Positions 46,701-55,955 are shown, counted from the first letter of the stretch. The stretch: DNA of 64,000 bases from Klebsormidium nitens (GCA_000708835.1 DF237070.1:1-64000), one strand, 5' to 3'. A program made the numbers and translations. The notes: a model not told the origin generated them from the sequence alone.

Positions 46701-49700
46701 GATGGTCGCCATCCAGGTGAGGGTTTCAGCGGTGGTTTAGCGGTGGTTAAGCTGGAGTTTTGGCGACATCTTCGCATTCCGGTGCTTCCGCGTGGACAAG
46801 GTGATAGTTGCCATCCAGGTGGGGGTTGATCGGGGTTGAGAGTTTAAGAAGCTCGGACGGATTAGAAGCATTTGAGCCAGTTTGAATGGGGTACCATCCC
46901 GGGAGTTCCAAAGGCTGAGGGTGTTAAAAAAATCCGCTGAAATACATTTGAGCGGTGATATGCGTCGATTTGAGCAGAGTTCGTATAAGTTTGAGCGCCA
47001 AGGAATAGACGGATATGGGGGGTGTCAAACGTACAAAACCTGCTTTGGTTGCTCGTCATTGCATTCACTCCACCGCTTATGGAGGTGCTTAATAGTAGGG
47101 CTTGAAATGCTTTACGGGCTTCCTGGGGCTCCCAAAAGATGGTGTTGTCTTCATGAATTTATTGACTTTCCACCCAGTTTTCCTCATTCCACCCCCCCTA
47201 CTCATTGCCAAAGCAACCCCCTCTCACACCCCCCTCTCTCCACTCGAACGTTCGCTCCTTCGTAGGTTTTGCTCTTCCCGACCTGCGAGATTCTCAATTT
47301 CCAACTTATTACGAAAAATCAACACCTCCAACATCCCCTTTAAGCTCACACTGTTCTGTCCCCCGGCTTCTCTTCAGGACTTCGTGGCTGCCACTTTGGG
47401 CCAGCGTTTCATCGAGCCCCCCCCCTTCAACCTGCAAGCGTGCTACAAGGACAGCTCCCCTACCGCCCCCCTCATCTTTGTGCTGTCTTCCGGAGCGGAC
47501 CCCATGGCCGACTTGTTACAGCTGGCAGACGAGATGCGGTTCACCAAAAAGTTCGAGAAGGTGTCGCTCGGGCAGGGCCAGGGGCCCAAAGCGGAGAAGC
47601 TGCTACAGGTGGGCGTTCCGTCTGCTCCGCGTGTTGCGATTCCGTTCCGGCGGCTCTCTGGCACCTTTCTCCTGCTGCTATCCGCTTCAGATGGCCTTCT
47701 CGCATCTCTCCTGCGTTGCTTTACATTCGGTCTTTTCCACGTTCAGAACTTTAAGATAGGAGTCTGGAGTCTCTTCTTTGCTTCGTCGTATGCAAAGGCG
47801 TTTGCTCAAGGGGCCTCCAATCAGCGTAAGGCAGTGATACGTGCATATTGTTCATGCGAAGATTGCCCAATACCTCAATCAACTCTTCTTGGTGTTCAGT
47901 GATATTGAACACCCTTATCAATACGGTTTCTACGCGGCCGCGCCGCATAGGTATGCTAAAACCCACGGATTTTCCGTACGCAGATGGGCATGGAGCGCGG
48001 CATGTGGGTGTGCCTCCAAAACTGCCACCTGTCGCAATCTGAGACTAATCTCAGCGCGGCCGGCTGCGCCGCATCTCTTAAACCTCAAAACCCTTCTTTC
48101 GCAGATGGGCATGGAGCGCGGCATGTGGGTGTGCCTCCAGAACTGCCACCTGTCGCAATCGTGGATGCCGTCGCTGGAGCGCATCGTCGAGAACATCGAC
48201 CCCGAGAAAGTGCACAAGGACTTCCGGCTGTGGCTCACCAGCATGCCCTCGCCCGCGTTCCCGGTCGCGATCCTGCAGAACGGCGTCAAGATGACGCTCG
48301 AGCCGCCGAAGGTAAGCTTTAGTCCACAGCTTCCAGAGGCTTTGAGAAAGCGGATTCGGATCTGTTGAAGTTGCCGGTCTTCGATCCGTTATTGAGTTAG
48401 CTACCTGGGATTTGCCGCAGCTCTCGTTTGGATTGGATGCTTCACCTCCTAAAGATTGGAACAAAATGCTTCCGGATACATACAGGGATCAAAATCCACC
48501 CCCCGGGCATCATTCCATCCACTCCTTCCTTGGCCATTGAGATGTTCTGTTTCACTAGGCTTTGCTTGACTGAAGATCCTCCCGCAGATTCTGCCGAGGA
48601 ACCGCGTTCTTCTTGATGCCCGGTACCTGACCCAGTTTCCTTAATACTTTTCCAGGGCATGAAGTCCAACCTGATGCGGTCGTACCTGCGCTTCAACGAC
48701 AAGTACCTGAACGACTGTGAAAAGCCCGTCGAATGGCGCAAGCTGCTCTTCGGGCTGTGCCTCTTCCACGCCGTAATCCAGGAGCGCCGAAAGTTCGGCC
48801 CGCTGGGGTGGAACATTCGGTACGAGTTTACGGAGGGAGACCTGGGCGTGTGCCAAACGCAGATCCGGATGTTCCTCAATGAGTACAAGGACATTCCGTA
48901 CAAGGTGGGGACTTTGTTTGGCGATATGGGTTTGTTATATAACTGCCTTTTCTAGGTTTCTGAAGTGGGTCCTGGTTGTCTGAGATTTCTTTAGTGATGA
49001 GATGTCTTTGAATTTCGGTAGTGTCAAAAGCAGCTTTTGAGATCAAACCTTCCTCGGAAGCTGCATAATCCTCACGGATGAAGTCGATGATTTCTGCCCT
49101 AAAAAACTCTGCGTTATGCAAGGGCAGACTCTCTTCTTGCTAATCACTTTGCTTCGCGTTCGCTTCAGTTGGTCAAGTGCTTGAGGAGGTTTCAGTCTTC
49201 CTCGTATCTACTTCCGGTCAGAGTCGCTTCTTGTGCAAGGTTTGACAAGCCAACCTCCTTTCCCTCATCCCTATCGACGCCCTTTTCCTTCCAGGTCATC
49301 CGCTTCCTGTGCGGCGAGATCAACTACGGCGGCCGGGTTACCGACGACAAGGACCGGCGGTTAATCAATAACCTGCTGCTGACCTTCATTAACCCGGGGG
49401 TAGTTGCCGAGCAGCCGTACAGCTTTTCCGAGTCGGGCGTGTTCCGCATCTCGGCGGCGGGGGATCTCACCGGGTTCCTGGACTACATCAAGGAGCTGCC
49501 GCTCGCGCCGAAACCGGAGGTGGGTTTATTTGATGCTTTGAAAAGTATACTTCTTTCGCTGCATTTACGTTGCTTTTAGCTTTGTGCTCATAGGCGTTTC
49601 TTTTGGCTGCCTTTCACCCGATCATGCCTTACCACAATTTCGAACATTCTGAATTTTGTTCTGCTTCGGGTCCCGTTGTCCCTTTTTCCCATCCATACCT

Positions 49701-52700
49701 CTCTCAGTCTTTTCCGGCCGGTCTCCGTCCTTAAACTCTTTCACTAAGTAACAATTGTCGCTTTGAATCTTTGACCTTTTCCATTTACCTGCCCGTCCGC
49801 AGCTCTGCAACCCGCGCTCTTCCTACCCGCAAATGCTCATAATTCGTAGAAAGCCCAAGATGCATACGCCAAGTTTTTCTCCTCAAACTCCTAACCCAAA
49901 AATATAAACCAGACCCTAACGGTTCATAATCTGCGCCACAGATCTTCGGCCTGCACGAGAACGCGGACATCACGTGCGACCAGAACGAGTCGCTGGACCT
50001 GTTCGCCACCGTGCTGTCGTTACAGCCGCGGACGACCGGGAAAGCGGGCGGGGGACTTTCTCGGGACGAGCTGGTCGAGAAAGTCTGCACCGACATCCTG
50101 ACCAAGGTGGGCATTTTGAGGCGGTTTAAAAGATTGGCTCTCTGTTGTCTGATCTCTAGGGACACTGCATACGCTTATATTGGTCGAGGAAGTCTGCACC
50201 GACACCTTGGCCAAGTTAAGTACCCGGAGTTTTGGACATACTTCGCTCGGTTGTTTCGTTTTTGGACAGAGTGCAATCGATTCTGCCGGGTCTCTGTATG
50301 CTTATTGTCATCCTTCCGTGTCAACGTTTCGACCGTTTTCGAGTCCGTTTTGCGGACGTACCGCTCCACCGCGACGGTAGACAAAAGATTGCGATTCATT
50401 TCTTTGTTGAGAAAAGCTTTCGGAACATTGCATTGCACGCATCTGATTTGCCGAAAGAGATTGTTTTTTGTCAGCAGCTTAATTAGACGTGGATGCCTCT
50501 AGGCAGCCCGCAAGTGAACCCACCTCTGAAAGTTAGATGAGCAAACATACGGCAGAGGGCATTGCGTTCAAAGCAAAGTTAAATGAGTAAGGGGATCTGA
50601 AACACACCATGGAAAATATCCAGTCTTTTCACCGCAGGTCCCGCCCGTTTTCGACGTGGAAGCGGTGCTCCAGGCGTACCAAGAAGCGTCCAAATGTCAG
50701 AGTACTTTATATCCATTTAACACTGAAAAAACAAGCGGAAACCTCGAGTGCGCACCAAAAAGACGCCCACTTTTTCCACCGCAGGTCCCGCCCGTTTTCG
50801 ACGTCGAAGCGGTGCTCCAGGCGTATCCGACCAGCTACAAGGAGAGCATGAACACCGTGCTGACGCAGGAGTGCATCCGCTACAACGGCCTGCTCGCCGT
50901 CATGAAGAAGTCGCTCCAGGTGAGGCCGCCTGACGTCAGCATGATCGCCAGAGCCCGCTGGTGGCTTGTTATAAGAGAGGAGCGCAACCGAGGTGCTGTT
51001 CATGGCACCGATTGTCGGGCGCTGCGAAGGGTGGTCTTCCGAGAGCACCCGAAAACCGCGCCGCGAACTGTGCGTTGAACCATCGAAGCTGTAGCTGAGC
51101 TGATCAAAGAAAGTCTTTGCCTGCAGTACACAGCACTTTGGTTGCGAGACCAGCAAAATTCACTCATCACAAACTAGAGTTCGACGTATTGGATCCTCAG
51201 TTACCCGATCGCCCGGTGAACAACTTCTACCCTCCACCGTAATCTCAATCTAACCCGCGCCTTTTCACACCTTACCCGCAGGACGCGCTCAAGGCGCTGA
51301 AGGGCCTGGTGGTAATGTCCCCCGACCTGGAGCAGCTCTGCACCAGCATCTTTAACAACCAGGTTCCAGAAATGTGGGCAGCGAAAGCGTACCCGTCACT
51401 GAAACCGCTGAGTTCGTGGGTGGCCGATCTGCTGGAGCGGTGCGCTTTCATCAGCAACTGGATCGCCAAGGGATCCCCCGCCGTCTACTGGATCAGCGGC
51501 TTCTTCTTTCCCCAGGTGGGCGCGCGCGTTCCGTAGCGTCTAAATGCGTTTTGTGGGCTGTTCGGAGTGCTCGTGTGGATTATTCTTTTGAAGAAAGGGA
51601 TTGCTGACCTTTTAACCTTTGAGTTTTGAAGAGCTTTCAAGAAAGCATTCTTGCGAACCGCCCGCAGGCTTCTTTCGTGGAACATCTTGGTCGAACCGCA
51701 CGCGAGACGTCGAGATTTTTGAACGTTTTACCAGAAGAGTGCTTGACCGTCCGCACTAAAAGCTCGACACTCCAGAGCATTATACTAAACAAACCAGCCC
51801 TTGCAGTTTCCATTCCGCAGATTCTGATTGCAACCAAAATGGAAGCTTGCCAAAATCATCCTAAAAGCTGAAGGCATATCTCAGGTTCGTAAAACGTTCT
51901 TCCAGTTATGAAGACCCGAAAACAAACCCTTTCGTTCCTTCCTGGCAGGCGTTCCTGACTGGCACGCTCCAGAACTACGCGCGCAAGTACGGCTACCCCA
52001 TCGACACCGTCAGCTTCAACTTCGTCGTCTGCGACGAGAAGACGCTCGAGTCCACGGGGGATCCCCCCGAGGACGGCTGCTACATAAGGGGTCTCTACCT
52101 GGAGGGCGCCCGGTGGGATTCACGGAGGCATTTGCTGGGGGAAAGCAACCCCAAAGAACTGTACTCCGAGATGCCGATCGTGTGGCTGTCCCCGGTGCAG
52201 AACCGGAAACCGCCCAAGACCGGGGTGTATGAGTGCCCGGTTTACAAGACGCTCTTGCGAGCGGGTGAGGCGTTTTTGCTTTTCGTCGTTATTTGGTGCA
52301 TGTGTAATCTGGTGTTTCGAAGTTGGCACAAGAGGGGCTTCTCTTGCACGAGACGTGAGGTAAATTCTCATGGTCGCATTGCAATGTTTGAATTGTTATC
52401 CTTTGTGGCAAGGGTGACACCTAGTATGTGCTGTTTCATCGACATAAAATGGGAATACTCAGAACCAGATTCTGGAAGGGCGGGAAGAGGTCTTCTCAAG
52501 GTCTCGCTGATGTCATCACCGCACCGGCACTGCCGACTCAAGGCGGCTCCGGGGCGGCATCCGATCCCTTCCAGCACGAAACACATGAGGAAAAGTCTGT
52601 CCGCATCTCATTCGAGCTTCCCCGTCCGGAAACGCTCAAACCCGAGGATTCATTGTTTACCCTCGTGTTCTGAGCGCGGCTTGACTCTGTATCTCTTTGC

Positions 52701-52828
52701 TCCATAAAGGTACTCTATCGACCACGGGACACTCCACCAACTTCGTCATGTATATCGAGATACCAACGGACAAGGAGCAAGCACACTGGATAAATAGGGG
52801 GGTCGGCCTTTTCACATCACTAACTTAG
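16745..52828 (+). CDS. DNAH1: Axonemal inner-arm dynein heavy chain, DNAH1 type
   Basis: This is the motor subunit of a single-headed inner dynein arm: ATP-driven minus-end movement that bends the cilium. The 49-exon model is 12,198 nt and 4065 aa, slightly shorter than human DNAH1 (about 4265 aa) through a shorter N-terminus. All GT-AG junctions keep frame from the ATG at 16745 (context accaATGG) to TAG at 52826-52828. Order: tail (1 to about 1380), six AAA modules with the stalk between AAA4 and AAA5, and a C-terminal domain. P-loops: AAA1 GPAGTGKT (1407-1414), AAA2 GPTGGGKT (1688-1695), AAA3 GETGTGKT (2034-2041), AAA4 GVGGSGRQ (2383-2390; Arg for Lys, as usual in axonemal dyneins). Walker B ACFDEFN and FVDDMN are intact. 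Similarity to DNAH1 is continuous from the FDNTDFE region to the end, so paralogues DNAH3/7/12 fit less well. Exons are detailed in the part-features. Confidence 0.95.
19227..19600 (+). repeat. Three intronic echoes of DNAH1 exon 5 5' end
   Basis: Copies of the acceptor and first 60-70 bases of exon 5 (19668 onward) lie at about 19227-19290, 19366-19430 and 19509-19585, with a period near 145 bp. The nearest copy keeps the acceptor gtgcag|GATCCACGTGC and differs over its first 60 bases only at third codon positions (gta/gtg, cat/cac, gcg/gca). It then diverges and meets TGA before any donor, so it is not a working exon. Confidence 0.85.
26588..26720 (+). repeat. Short tandem repeats in DNAH1 intron 14
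   Basis: Just after the exon 14 donor, cccttttccggtt occurs three times, and a block of about 70 bp (ttctcaaatctatgcttctgaag / ttctcaatcctatgcgtttgaag) is repeated. This is simple intronic tandem duplication; no exon sequence is included. Confidence 0.6.
28466..28712 (+). repeat. Three intronic echoes of DNAH1 exon 17 5' end
   Basis: The acceptor plus the start of exon 17 (gcag|gtgaagcagctgctgg at 28778) is preceded by related copies at about 28466-28492, 28568-28606 and 28677-28712, with a period near 105 bp. All keep the ctgctggacctga core or its remnant. The middle copy lost the AG acceptor (gcaaatt). Confidence 0.8.
29055..29110 (+). repeat. Echo of DNAH1 exon 17 3' end with donor
   Basis: A copy of the end of exon 17 (28885-28947), including gagtgg|gtgagta, lies downstream in intron 17. 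The word tttgagtgggtgagta is identical at both sites, so the splice donor is duplicated. The coding part upstream of it is more diverged. Confidence 0.8.
31814..31873 (+). repeat. Echo of DNAH1 exon 22 5' end, 20 codons
   Basis: Sixty bases after an intact acceptor (ttgcag) repeat the first 20 codons of exon 22 (31971-32030). Eight differences are visible, and seven are silent third-position changes; the only amino-acid change is Gly to Ser. The copy then runs into intron-like sequence without a donor. Confidence 0.9.
32489..32610 (+). repeat. Echo around DNAH1 exon 23 acceptor
   Basis: An acceptor-like ccgcag|gtaatccagctgtaca at 32484-32506 mirrors the working gcgcag|gtgatccagctgtacg at 32656. 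The following ttcccgctgcttcctggccggaaat matches the bases just before the working acceptor (ttccgctgctttgctgaccagaaac). The duplicated unit, about 170 bp, therefore spans intron and exon. Confidence 0.75.
32882..33128 (+). repeat. Two echoes of DNAH1 exon 23 3' end
   Basis: The end of exon 23 (32746-32805, ending aagtacgaaaag|gtgcga) recurs at 32882-32942 (ending gagaag|gtttga) and at about 33084-33128 (ending gaaaag|gtgcga). The first copy differs at a handful of positions, two of them silent and one Asn to Lys. The second is more diverged but keeps a strong donor. Confidence 0.85.
33200..33260 (+). repeat. Echo of DNAH1 exon 24 5' end
   Basis: cgcgcaggtgc followed by a stretch reading like CTCAACCCAAAGAGCATC and ATGGGCCAA copies the start of exon 24 (33381 onward, which encodes [11 protein letters not shown]). 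Small indels break its frame near the beginning. The acceptor is still intact. Confidence 0.8.
37188..37347 (+). repeat. Two echoes of DNAH1 exon 28 3' end
   Basis: The last 14 codons of exon 28 (37076-37117) recur at 37188-37229, ending in ttccag|gtgaat, and more weakly at about 37303-37347. In the first copy four of five differences are silent; the fifth turns Tyr into His. The second copy is degraded (ttcctg|gtcgg). Confidence 0.85.
37960..38190 (+). repeat. Two echoes of DNAH1 exon 29 3' end
   Basis: The last 18 codons of exon 29 (ending aacagcggcgag|gtgggc at 37854) are repeated nearly perfectly, ending at 38014 with gtgggt. They recur in decayed form at about 38133-38187, where the donor reads ataggg. 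Bases after the donor are also shared, so the unit extends into the intron. Confidence 0.85.
39396..39675 (+). repeat. Echoes of DNAH1 exon 32 5' end
   Basis: The start of exon 32 (39725, encoding [19 protein letters not shown]) is preceded by a close copy at 39601-39670 with an intact acceptor, a weaker copy at about 39472-39510 (gtgcccaccagctacct) and a fragment near 39400. The close copy differs mostly at third positions in its first 45 bases and then meets TGA (39673-39675). Confidence 0.85.
41830..42065 (+). repeat. Two echoes of DNAH1 exon 35 5' end
   Basis: Acceptor plus exon start recur at about 41827-41890 (ccgcag|gtcaagcgcgtgtcgg) and 41983-42060 (ccgcag|gttaagcgcgtgtcga), ahead of the working ccgcag|gtcaagcgcgtctcga at 42149. 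The period is about 160 bp, and the preceding C-rich intron tails are shared. The second copy keeps about 25 codons of similarity with several replacements. Confidence 0.85.
44250..44605 (+). repeat. Three echoes of DNAH1 exon 38 5' end
   Basis: Fragments related to exon 38 (44696 onward) lie at 44250-44275 (agcag|gtgcccgtcaaaag), 44390-44445 (a stretch reading [12 protein letters not shown] in frame) and 44551-44605 (tgcag|gtgtctgtcaaagtgtcc). Most differences within the alignable codons are silent. Confidence 0.8.
45036..45110 (+). repeat. Echo of DNAH1 exon 38 3' end and intron start
   Basis: gatcctgcagctgg...aactcgcag|gtgacc repeats the end of exon 38 (44872-44893). The following intron bases (cggaaccggaatggttcgag) are also repeated from 44921-44942. 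The duplicated unit is about 165 bp from its source and includes both sides of the donor. Confidence 0.85.
46779..46822 (+). repeat. Echo of DNAH1 exon 40 3' end
   Basis: cggtgcttccgcgtggacaag and gccatccag|gtggg repeat the last 12-13 codons of exon 40 (46679-46716), about 103 bp downstream. Only a few bases differ and the donor is intact. Confidence 0.85.
47940..48045 (+). repeat. Echo of DNAH1 exon 42 5' end
   Basis: The acceptor and first 19 codons of exon 42 (48105 onward) are present at 47983-48039 with only two differences, both silent (cag/caa, tcg/tct). The intron bases before each copy (gcggccgcgccgcat / gcggccggctgcgccgcat) are also related. The duplicated unit is about 122 bp. Confidence 0.9.
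50181..50217 (+). repeat. Echo of DNAH1 exon 45 3' end
   Basis: tggtcgaggaagtctgcaccgacaccttggccaag resembles the end of exon 45 (50071-50106). The donor position now reads ttaagt, so splicing there is not expected. Confidence 0.7.
50630..50695 (+). repeat. Echo of DNAH1 exon 46 5' end
   Basis: ttcaccgcag followed by 42 bases nearly identical to the start of exon 46 (50785 onward, encoding [14 protein letters not shown]) lies 147 bp upstream of the working copy. The two visible differences within the alignable codons are silent (gtc/gtg, tat/tac). The copy then diverges without a donor. Confidence 0.88.
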
Positions 52829-53689
52829 AATTACCTTGAATATAGATTACTGTCAAACGCTTTCATAGTTGAAGCTTTTGTTCTTGTTGATACGTTATAC
52901 CGATAGCTGCTCTAGCTTGGCATGCTTCAAAACAAGGACTTGGTTTCTCGGCCGTCTGTGCAACATTTATTGCAATATCTTACCATATATCTGCTCATCA
53001 AATTTTCCAGCCCTATGCCAATCACCGTACAAACAAGTTGGACGAAGTGCCTATAATATTGAGGATCTTTTGACTGGATAGATGAAACTCATAGATGCTC
53101 GCCAAGGTAAGCCGCCGTTCTGCACGTGTCTTAGTGCTGATTGAAAGTATCAGCGTCGCAGAGTGATATATGGAGCTCTGCACGGGTATATGCTATACAA
53201 AGATGCCCTTCGCCTTCGGCCAATGCATATTTTTGAATGACTCCAAATCCTTGTGCGCTCCGTTTGCATCCTCCATTTGGCCGGTGTCATCTTCGTCATG
53301 TTCATTTTAACTTCCTGATAGTGCATAGGCCCGCCTGCGCACGTTATGAGCGAGGCTGAAATTTGCCGCCGCGCCGGCAATCATGTCAAGCTAGTCGGGG
53401 GACACATAAAAAACACGATTGTTTGCCGTGCACGGACCGCTTGATGTACTGGTCGGCCAAGAGGCAGTGCGGCACCAAGATTGTGGCTCGGCGATGCTTG
53501 AATGATACAAGTAACCGCATTTATGTGCGGACTAAGGCGTGCGTCTTGAGGAGAAGCTGTGCTATGTGGACAAGTTCCATATTATGACATAATGCGGGCA
53601 TAATGCCCACTAAAAAATAAGCGACGATCCCGTAGACAGGTTGGTCCGGTTGACAGCGTATCCGGCGTCACAAAAACAGAAAGCGGTAG
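52829..53689. other. DNAH1 downstream region, no gene seen
   Basis: This stretch should hold the DNAH1 3' untranslated region, which is AT-rich just after the stop. Short open frames here have no recognisable protein similarity, splice context or codon bias. No mobile-element protein was recognised. Confidence 0.5.
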
Positions 53690-53784
53690 TACAGTCCACG
53701 AGGATCGAACTCGTGACCTTTCGCGGTTTTGACCCTTCCGTGGGGGGTGTAAAGCGAACGTCATAACCACTAGACTAGGACTGC
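53690..53784 (-). tRNA. tRNA-Val (anticodon UAC) with a 22-nt intron
   Basis: On the minus strand the cloverleaf is complete: acceptor stem GCAGTCC pairing with GGACTGT (one G-U), D stem GTC/GAC with loop TAGTGGTTAT, anticodon stem TTCGC/GCGAA, variable loop AGGTC, and T stem ACGAG/CTCGT around TTCGATC. The anticodon loop reads TT-TAC-A, then an intron of about 22 nt (53726-53747) at the canonical position after base 37, then C. UAC decodes the valine codon GUA. The exact intron edges and the isoacceptor need a covariance-model check. Confidence 0.85.
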
Positions 53785-54506
53785 GCGCGGGACGCATTGA
53801 GCGTGCAAATTTCAACACATGTAATAACAATGATTTCTTACACTCATGCGATCGACGGGTCGTGTGCAACTGTAGTTTATGGCTGTGCTCGGTAAGCCGT
53901 CGATAAAACGATGCCGCCCCTTGATTGAAACTCCTCACCGGTGATCCACCGGACCAGTTACCAGTCACGCAGTGATAACGCACTGTGTGACTGTGTGAAG
54001 CTGTGTGACTAGCTAGTCCTCATTAATGCACTTGCACACTTGTTAACAGCAGCCAAACTCATTCTGTTCAAACCTCAGGCTCTGGCTTTGAGATGGTTTT
54101 CCGTCATCAAGCGAGCAGGAAAGGAGTTTTTCTTTCAAGGGCGGCTAGTGGCGCTCATAATTTGGAATGGCCTCAGCTATCATTGTCAACTGCCCCGCGT
54201 TCTCAAAGGCGGCGCAGCTCGACTTGCGCCTCGCCCTGGTTTAGCGTTAGCTGGCTGCTGTGCCTGAACATCTTCGCCTTTCACTGCACTCCATTGCACA
54301 TTCTTTGCTTCCAGTCCAACACTATCTTTACTTTTGTAGGTACTAGTGTATCCAATACTTTTCTTCCTGGCCGTTCCAGAGGGGGTGCAGGCGTTCTTAT
54401 GATTGTTACTGCTTAGAAGCTCAGGTGAGCACCTCAGTCCTGAACTTCTGCAAAGTTGGGCTGACCTGCTCTTGCCACCGGTTTTATGTGCTTGTTCTAC
54501 TTAGCT

Positions 54507-54778
54507 CAGAGGCTCAGGTTGCTGTTTTTGAATGACTCTGGCGGGCAGGGCGTTGAGAGGGGATGCTCTGCGCTTTTTAAGGAAGATCCAAGTCCCTATT
54601 CCACTAACTAGTGGGGAAGCTGCTTTTATTTGACCGTTGTATTGAGGTGGGGGTCTAGCATGGTTTGCTGAGGCTGCTGTCTCCGAATGGCTCTGGCAGG
54701 CAGGCGTTGAGAGGGAAAGCGCTGCGCCTTCTGAGGAGGATCTAAGTCCCTGTTCTGCTAAGTGGGGATGCTGCTTTG
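54507..54778. repeat. Diverged tandem duplication of about 150 bp
   Basis: Two copies, about 54507-54630 and 54657-54778, share ordered blocks: gctgctgt...tgaatg.ctctggc, gcgttgagaggg, ctctgcgc / gctgcgcc, aggatc.aagtccctgttc, and gtgggga.gctgcttt. The spacing is about 150 bp. No coding function is seen. Confidence 0.75.
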
Positions 54779-55849
54779 TTCACCTTCTGGTCTGTGTCTT
54801 TAGCGAGCGGAGGCTGCTAGTATGATTCAGCAACGGTAGCCCTGGTGGCAAGCAACGGGCTTGATAAACAAGCCTTACTTGACGACGTCAGAGGTCCCCC
54901 TTCGTGCCAGTGATATCTTTTGAAAATAGTTGTTGCTTTAGCGTGCTGCATTGAGCTTGGATGCTGAGGGCCAGCTTTGGAAAGACTCTCCGCAATCTTC
55001 GAAAAGTCTCCCATGCTACCTATAAGTCCTGCATGTTGTTCAGAAGTCCTCTGCGCCGGGGCAGGGCCGCTTCCAGGCCTAGTGGAACCTGGGACTGAGG
55101 GTCTCTTTCTCTCGCTCTTGCAGGCCATGGCCCGTTCCCCGTGCACGAGTGACTTCACGACCGGAGCTACTCCTCCGTAAAGTGGAGAGTGTCGACTCCG
55201 TTCGCAGGCAGGCCCATGTTTGCGTCTTCAGTTGCTCGTGGACATTAAGGTGCACTAGTAGGCCCGTCTGCAGGAGCAAAATTCACGATCGCCCTGGGGA
55301 GTTCCAGCCGAGTACCTTCTTTGCTTTTGCGGCTTGCAGCTAGCTATGGGCACCCCAGCACGATTCTACAGTCATTGTTTGAACCGCGTGGCATTTCCGA
55401 CCAGAGGTGGCTACCACGATGCCACGACGCCGGTCCGACCGCAAGTTCATTATTAGTTCAGCTCACCAGATACAAGGCAGATAGGCAGAATGGTCAATCT
55501 AGTAGGCTGCAGAGTCCTTTGCCTAATGCAAATACGTCACACAGGCCTAACAGCTCTGCACCAATCCTTCATAATTAGAGACGCGTCACGTTCAGGATCC
55601 GGGGTAATTGGCATACGGGTTTGCTTTGGCTCCCAGGCCGTCTTCAAATGCGCTGCATTTACTGTACAATGCTGGCAACCAGAATACATATATGCTCTTG
55701 CACATAAATCTGCTCATGCATGAGGTTGATTCCCTGACTGCGCGCATGCGCGGCAAGTTCCACCGGCCAAGCACGACACAATTGAGCTAGCTGGGGGAGG
55801 CGGCGGCGAGCTTGTAATATTGCGGCCGCCCACCCAACCGAACTATAAG

Positions 55850-55872
55850 AATTGGCACCTACATTATATAGT
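55850..55872. repeat. Small palindrome beside the long hairpin
   Basis: The block near cctacattatatagtgtagg is almost self-complementary and lies directly left of the long inverted repeat, so the locus is a nested pair of potential hairpins. Confidence 0.6.
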
Positions 55873-55878
55873 GTAGGT

Positions 55879-55955
55879 GGGCCCGGCCGCGCGCGCATGT
55901 CAAGCTATAGCGCATACTTATATATATAGCTTGACATGCACGCGCGGCCGGGCCC
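55879..55955. repeat. Long inverted repeat, 31-bp arms, 15-bp loop
   Basis: The left arm 55879-55909 (gggcccggccgcgcgcgcat...) and the right arm 55925-55955 are reverse complements with a single mismatch; the loop is 55910-55924. The arms are GC-rich outside (GGGCCCGGCCGCGCG) and AT-containing toward the loop. It could be the core of a small foldback or MITE element, a precursor hairpin for a small RNA, or a structured 3' region of the glucosidase gene about 0.4 kb away. No target-site duplication was established. Confidence 0.85.

Larger units (their letters stand above)
43695..52828 (+). other. DNAH1: DNAH1 exons 37-49: AAA5, AAA6, C-terminus
   Basis: Exons: 43695-43991, 44696-44893, 45565-45963, 46396-46716, 47378-47608, 48105-48311, 48656-48904, 49295-49519, 49942-50106, 50785-50919, 51282-51515, 51949-52264, 52710-52828. 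Signatures in order: [138 protein letters not shown] and [14 protein letters not shown]. The terminal exon starts with phase 1 and ends at TAG 52826. Nothing in this half suggests a pseudogene: no stop or frameshift was found. Confidence 0.93.

Noticed and set aside
52132-52707. Plus-strand open frame running past the end of DNAH1 exon 48
   Set aside because: Codons beyond 52264 are intron read-through; the donor gtgagg and the terminal exon at 52710 restore the dynein C-terminus.
16745-52828. DNAH1 as a pseudogene because of its many broken exon copies
   Set aside because: The 49 working exons join in frame with no stop and keep all motor motifs; the broken pieces are extra intronic copies.
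53582-53983. Minus-strand open frame of 133 codons
   Set aside because: It overlaps the tRNA gene and shows no codon bias or similarity.
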